Made by a program: the position numbers and the translations under genes. The notes beneath the pieces are model-generated. The model saw nothing but the letters and a program-made list of their open reading frames with translations, was not told where the DNA came from and made no database searches. A stretch of 8,247 nt of DNA from assembly GCA_027364815.1 (NCBI GenBank), contig DAHXOQ010000120.1, positions 1-8,247 of the forward strand, given 5' to 3'. This document shows, in pieces, positions 6,556 to 8,247 of this stretch (position 1 is the stretch's first letter; each line of letters begins with the position of its first letter). This DNA is from Acidobacteriaceae bacterium. Its GTDB lineage: Bacteria > Acidobacteriota > Terriglobia > Terriglobales > Acidobacteriaceae.

Positions 6556-6597
6556 GCAAATGCGGTGCTAGTACACATGGGTTGAAGTAAGAAAAAA

Positions 6598-7473
6598 TTA
6601 CCAGTTGCTGAAGAGGTCGGCGATTTGCCGGTTGAGCATCAGCAGCTTGTCGTGTTTGCCTAGCTTTTTGAATTTCGCTCCGCAGTCTTGCAGAACATGG
6701 AGGAGAATCTCGGTTGGGAGATTGCCGACGAGATCGTCTTGCGCGAAGGGGCAGCCGCCGAGTCCGCCGAGGGCCGAGTCAAAACGCCGGCAACCAGCAT
6801 CGTAGGCTGCATGAATTTTGGCTTCAGAGTTATCACGGCGCGCGTGCATGTGAACGCCGATTTCAACTTTTTTGCAGGCGCTCAAGACGGCTTTTACGGT
6901 TTCGCCAATTCGCTTTGGCGTTGCAATGCCAACTGTATCCGCGAGTGATATTTCATTGATGCCAAGATTGATGAGTGAGTGGCAGGCGTGAACGACTTCT
7001 GCTGTGCTCCAGGGCTCCTCGTAGGGATTTCCAAAGGCCATAGATAGATAGCCGACGAGTTTGAGGCCGGCTTTTGTTGCGCGCTTTTGAATGGATTCGA
7101 GAATGGCGAGGGATTCGGTTGGAGTCTGGCGTTGATTTCGCTTCAAAAATTCGGATGAAACAGAGAATGGATAGCCAATAGTATTGACGCGTCCGCACTC
7201 AATGGCGCGATCGGCGCCGCGCTCGTTGACGACGATACCGATGATCTCGACTGTTTTCGGAGGATCGAGTAGCTTGAGGACAACTTCAGAGTCGGCCATC
7301 TGCGGAACGGATGCGGGAGAGACGAAGCTGACCGCGTCGATGCGGTTGAATCCGGCTTTGATCAGGAGCTTGAGATAAGCAGCTTTGACCTCGCTCGGAA
7401 TTTGACGTGGCAATCCCTGCCATGCGTCGCGCGGGCACTCAATGATCTTGACGGATTGAGAGGATTTACTCAT
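6598..7473 (-). CDS. mvaB: Hydroxymethylglutaryl-CoA lyase, 291 aa
   Basis: HMGL-like TIM-barrel enzyme that cleaves HMG-CoA into acetyl-CoA and acetoacetate, the last carbon-splitting step of leucine degradation. KIIECPRDA (9-17) gives the Arg15-Asp16 pair equivalent to human Arg41-Asp42 (catalysis, metal). Next come FVSPASVPQMAD (50-61), SLADTVGIATP (176-186), HMH (208-210; the two metal-ligand histidines) and GLGGCPFA (237-244), whose Cys241 matches the catalytic Cys266 of the human enzyme; GNLPTE (250-255) follows. After the HxH the sequence is ARRDN instead of the classical DTYG, and the N-terminus is 'ECPRDA' rather than 'VGPRDG'; I recall this variant from Bacteroidetes-type lyases. 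The start ATG has GGAGG 10 nt upstream (7484-7488), a somewhat long spacing. It lies between the acyl-CoA dehydrogenase (56-bp gap) and the hydratase (54-bp gap), all on one strand. Confidence 0.92.
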   Translation of the reverse strand: MSKSSQSVKIIECPRDAWQGLPRQIPSEVKAAYLKLLIKAGFNRIDAVSFVSPASVPQMADSEVVLKLLDPPKTVEIIGIVVNERGADRAIECGRVNTIGYPFSVSSEFLKRNQRQTPTESLAILESIQKRATKAGLKLVGYLSMAFGNPYEEPWSTAEVVHACHSLINLGINEISLADTVGIATPKRIGETVKAVLSACKKVEIGVHMHARRDNSEAKIHAAYDAGCRRFDSALGGLGGCPFAQDDLVGNLPTEILLHVLQDCGAKFKKLGKHDKLLMLNRQIADLFSNW

Positions 7474-7529
7474 GTCCCGGGTGCCTCCAATTCACCTGAT
7501 TGAAAACGCAAAAACGCGTGATTGAAGAC

Positions 7530-8247
7530 TCAGCCGCGCGAGGGGTGGACCTTCAGAATTTCTCGCGCGATGACCATTCGCTGAATTTCGCTGGTACCTT
7601 CGCCAATGGTGCAGAGCTTGACATCACGATAGTACTTCTCTGCAGGATAATCCTTAATGAATCCGTATCCGCCATGAAGTTGGACGGATTCATCACAAAT
7701 TTTTACGGCAACCTCGCTGGCGAAGAGCTTGGCCATGGCGGATTCGCGGGTGATTTTGAGTCCGCTGTCCTTGAGCACAGCTGCGCGTTGAGTGAGCAGG
7801 CGCGCGGCGTCGAGCTCGGTGGCCATGTCGGCGCGCTTCCACTGTATGCCCTGAAATTCAGCGATTGCTTTGCCGAATTGACGGCGCTCCTTGACGTATT
7901 TGAGCGCGCAATCGAGTGCGCCGCGGGCGATGCCGAGGGAGAGCGCGGCGATTGAGATGCGACCGCCATCGAGGAGGCGCATGGCGTCGACGAAGCCCTC
8001 TCCTTCAACGCCGAGTAGATTTTCAGCGGGGATTTCGCAATCTTCAAAGATGAGCTCGCTGGTGCAACTGGCGCGCAGGCCGAGCTTGTTTTCTTTTTTG
8101 CCGGGACGGAATCCCCTGGTGTCTTTGTCGACGACGAATGCGGAGAGACCGTGCGTGCCCTTGGTTTTGTCGGTGACGGCGATGACGACGATGGCGTCAG
8201 CATAGTGGCCGTTGGTGATAAAAGTTTTGGTGCCGTTGAGAATGTAG
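7530..8247 (-). CDS. Acyl-CoA dehydrogenase, C-terminal 238 residues (5' end outside window)
   Basis: FAD enzyme that oxidises an acyl-CoA to the 2-enoyl-CoA and passes electrons to ETF. The frame is open to the right edge. Visible parts (numbered from the first complete codon): the end of the beta domain with NGTKTFITNG (4-13), KLGLRASCTSELIFEDCEIP (about 54-73), then the C-terminal helical domain with LDGGR (92-96), ERRQFGKAI (120-128), QLHGGYGFIKDYPAEKYYRD (189-208) and IGEGTSEIQRMVIAREIL (214-231). Glu216 in GEGTSE is at the place of the catalytic Glu of short- and medium-chain enzymes. Isovaleryl-CoA dehydrogenase has a small residue there and uses a helix-G Glu instead; here that position is Gly95. 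The residue pattern thus points to a short-chain/butyryl type, although the operon suggests isovaleryl-CoA or another branched substrate. About 140 N-terminal residues are missing by comparison with the usual 380 aa. Confidence 0.92.
   Translation of the reverse strand, partial: YILNGTKTFITNGHYADAIVVIAVTDKTKGTHGLSAFVVDKDTRGFRPGKKENKLGLRASCTSELIFEDCEIPAENLLGVEGEGFVDAMRLLDGGRISIAALSLGIARGALDCALKYVKERRQFGKAIAEFQGIQWKRADMATELDAARLLTQRAAVLKDSGLKITRESAMAKLFASEVAVKICDESVQLHGGYGFIKDYPAEKYYRDVKLCTIGEGTSEIQRMVIAREILKVHPSRG

Noticed and set aside
6590..6600. Run of six T after the lyase stop codon (minus strand), like a terminator tail
   Set aside because: No stable stem precedes it in the last codons of the lyase gene, and the next gene of the operon starts 54 bp later with a strong ribosome binding site.
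7497..7525. Short direct repeats between dehydrogenase and lyase (TGATTGA twice, AAAACGC twice)
   Set aside because: Seven-base copies in an AT-rich 56-bp spacer are within chance expectation, and no function is suggested by their place.

Overview
The window reads as ordinary chromosome from a moderately GC-rich heterotrophic bacterium. I suspect an acidobacterium (Terriglobia-like). The reasons are the style of the intergenic repeat, the 'ECPRDA' type of HMG-CoA lyase, and the mix of secreted glycoside hydrolase, secreted mutarotase and a leucine-type acyl-CoA pathway. This placement rests on recognition, not on a search. I see no phage, IS, CRISPR, tRNA, rRNA or toxin-antitoxin genes.

Left part (1-3180), sugar metabolism. 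On the minus strand, a secreted clan GH-D (alpha-galactosidase-like) hydrolase of 673 aa (2793-772) is followed after 73 bp by a sugar-phosphate nucleotidyltransferase (698 to beyond the left edge). A 384-bp divergent intergenic region (2794-3177) holds an interspersed-repeat-like element, a short perfect inverted repeat, and an 18-codon mini-ORF with a strong ribosome binding site. To its right, on the plus strand, is a secreted aldose 1-epimerase (galM, 3181-4371). The hydrolase and mutarotase are divergently transcribed and both have signal peptides, which suggests they process sugar outside the cytoplasm.

Middle (4383-5755). Eleven bases after galM come scoA and scoB, the two subunits of a succinyl-CoA:3-ketoacid CoA-transferase.

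Right part (5767-8247), minus strand. An acyl-CoA dehydrogenase (C-terminal 238 residues; the gene begins beyond the right edge), an HMG-CoA lyase and a methylglutaconyl-CoA-hydratase-like crotonase form a likely operon with gaps of 56 and 54 bp. It converges on scoAB with 11 bp between the stop codons. Together these genes describe the lower part of leucine/isovalerate degradation: dehydrogenation, hydration to HMG-CoA, cleavage to acetyl-CoA and acetoacetate, and activation of acetoacetate by ScoAB. The biotin-dependent methylcrotonyl-CoA carboxylase this route needs is not in the window.

The more interesting details are small-scale: the mini-ORF before galM, the TTG start of the hydratase, an acyl-CoA dehydrogenase whose catalytic residue pattern does not match classical isovaleryl-CoA dehydrogenase, the tight galM-scoA junction, and a G-over-C excess on the plus strand that does not follow gene direction. 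I found no convincing undescribed system.
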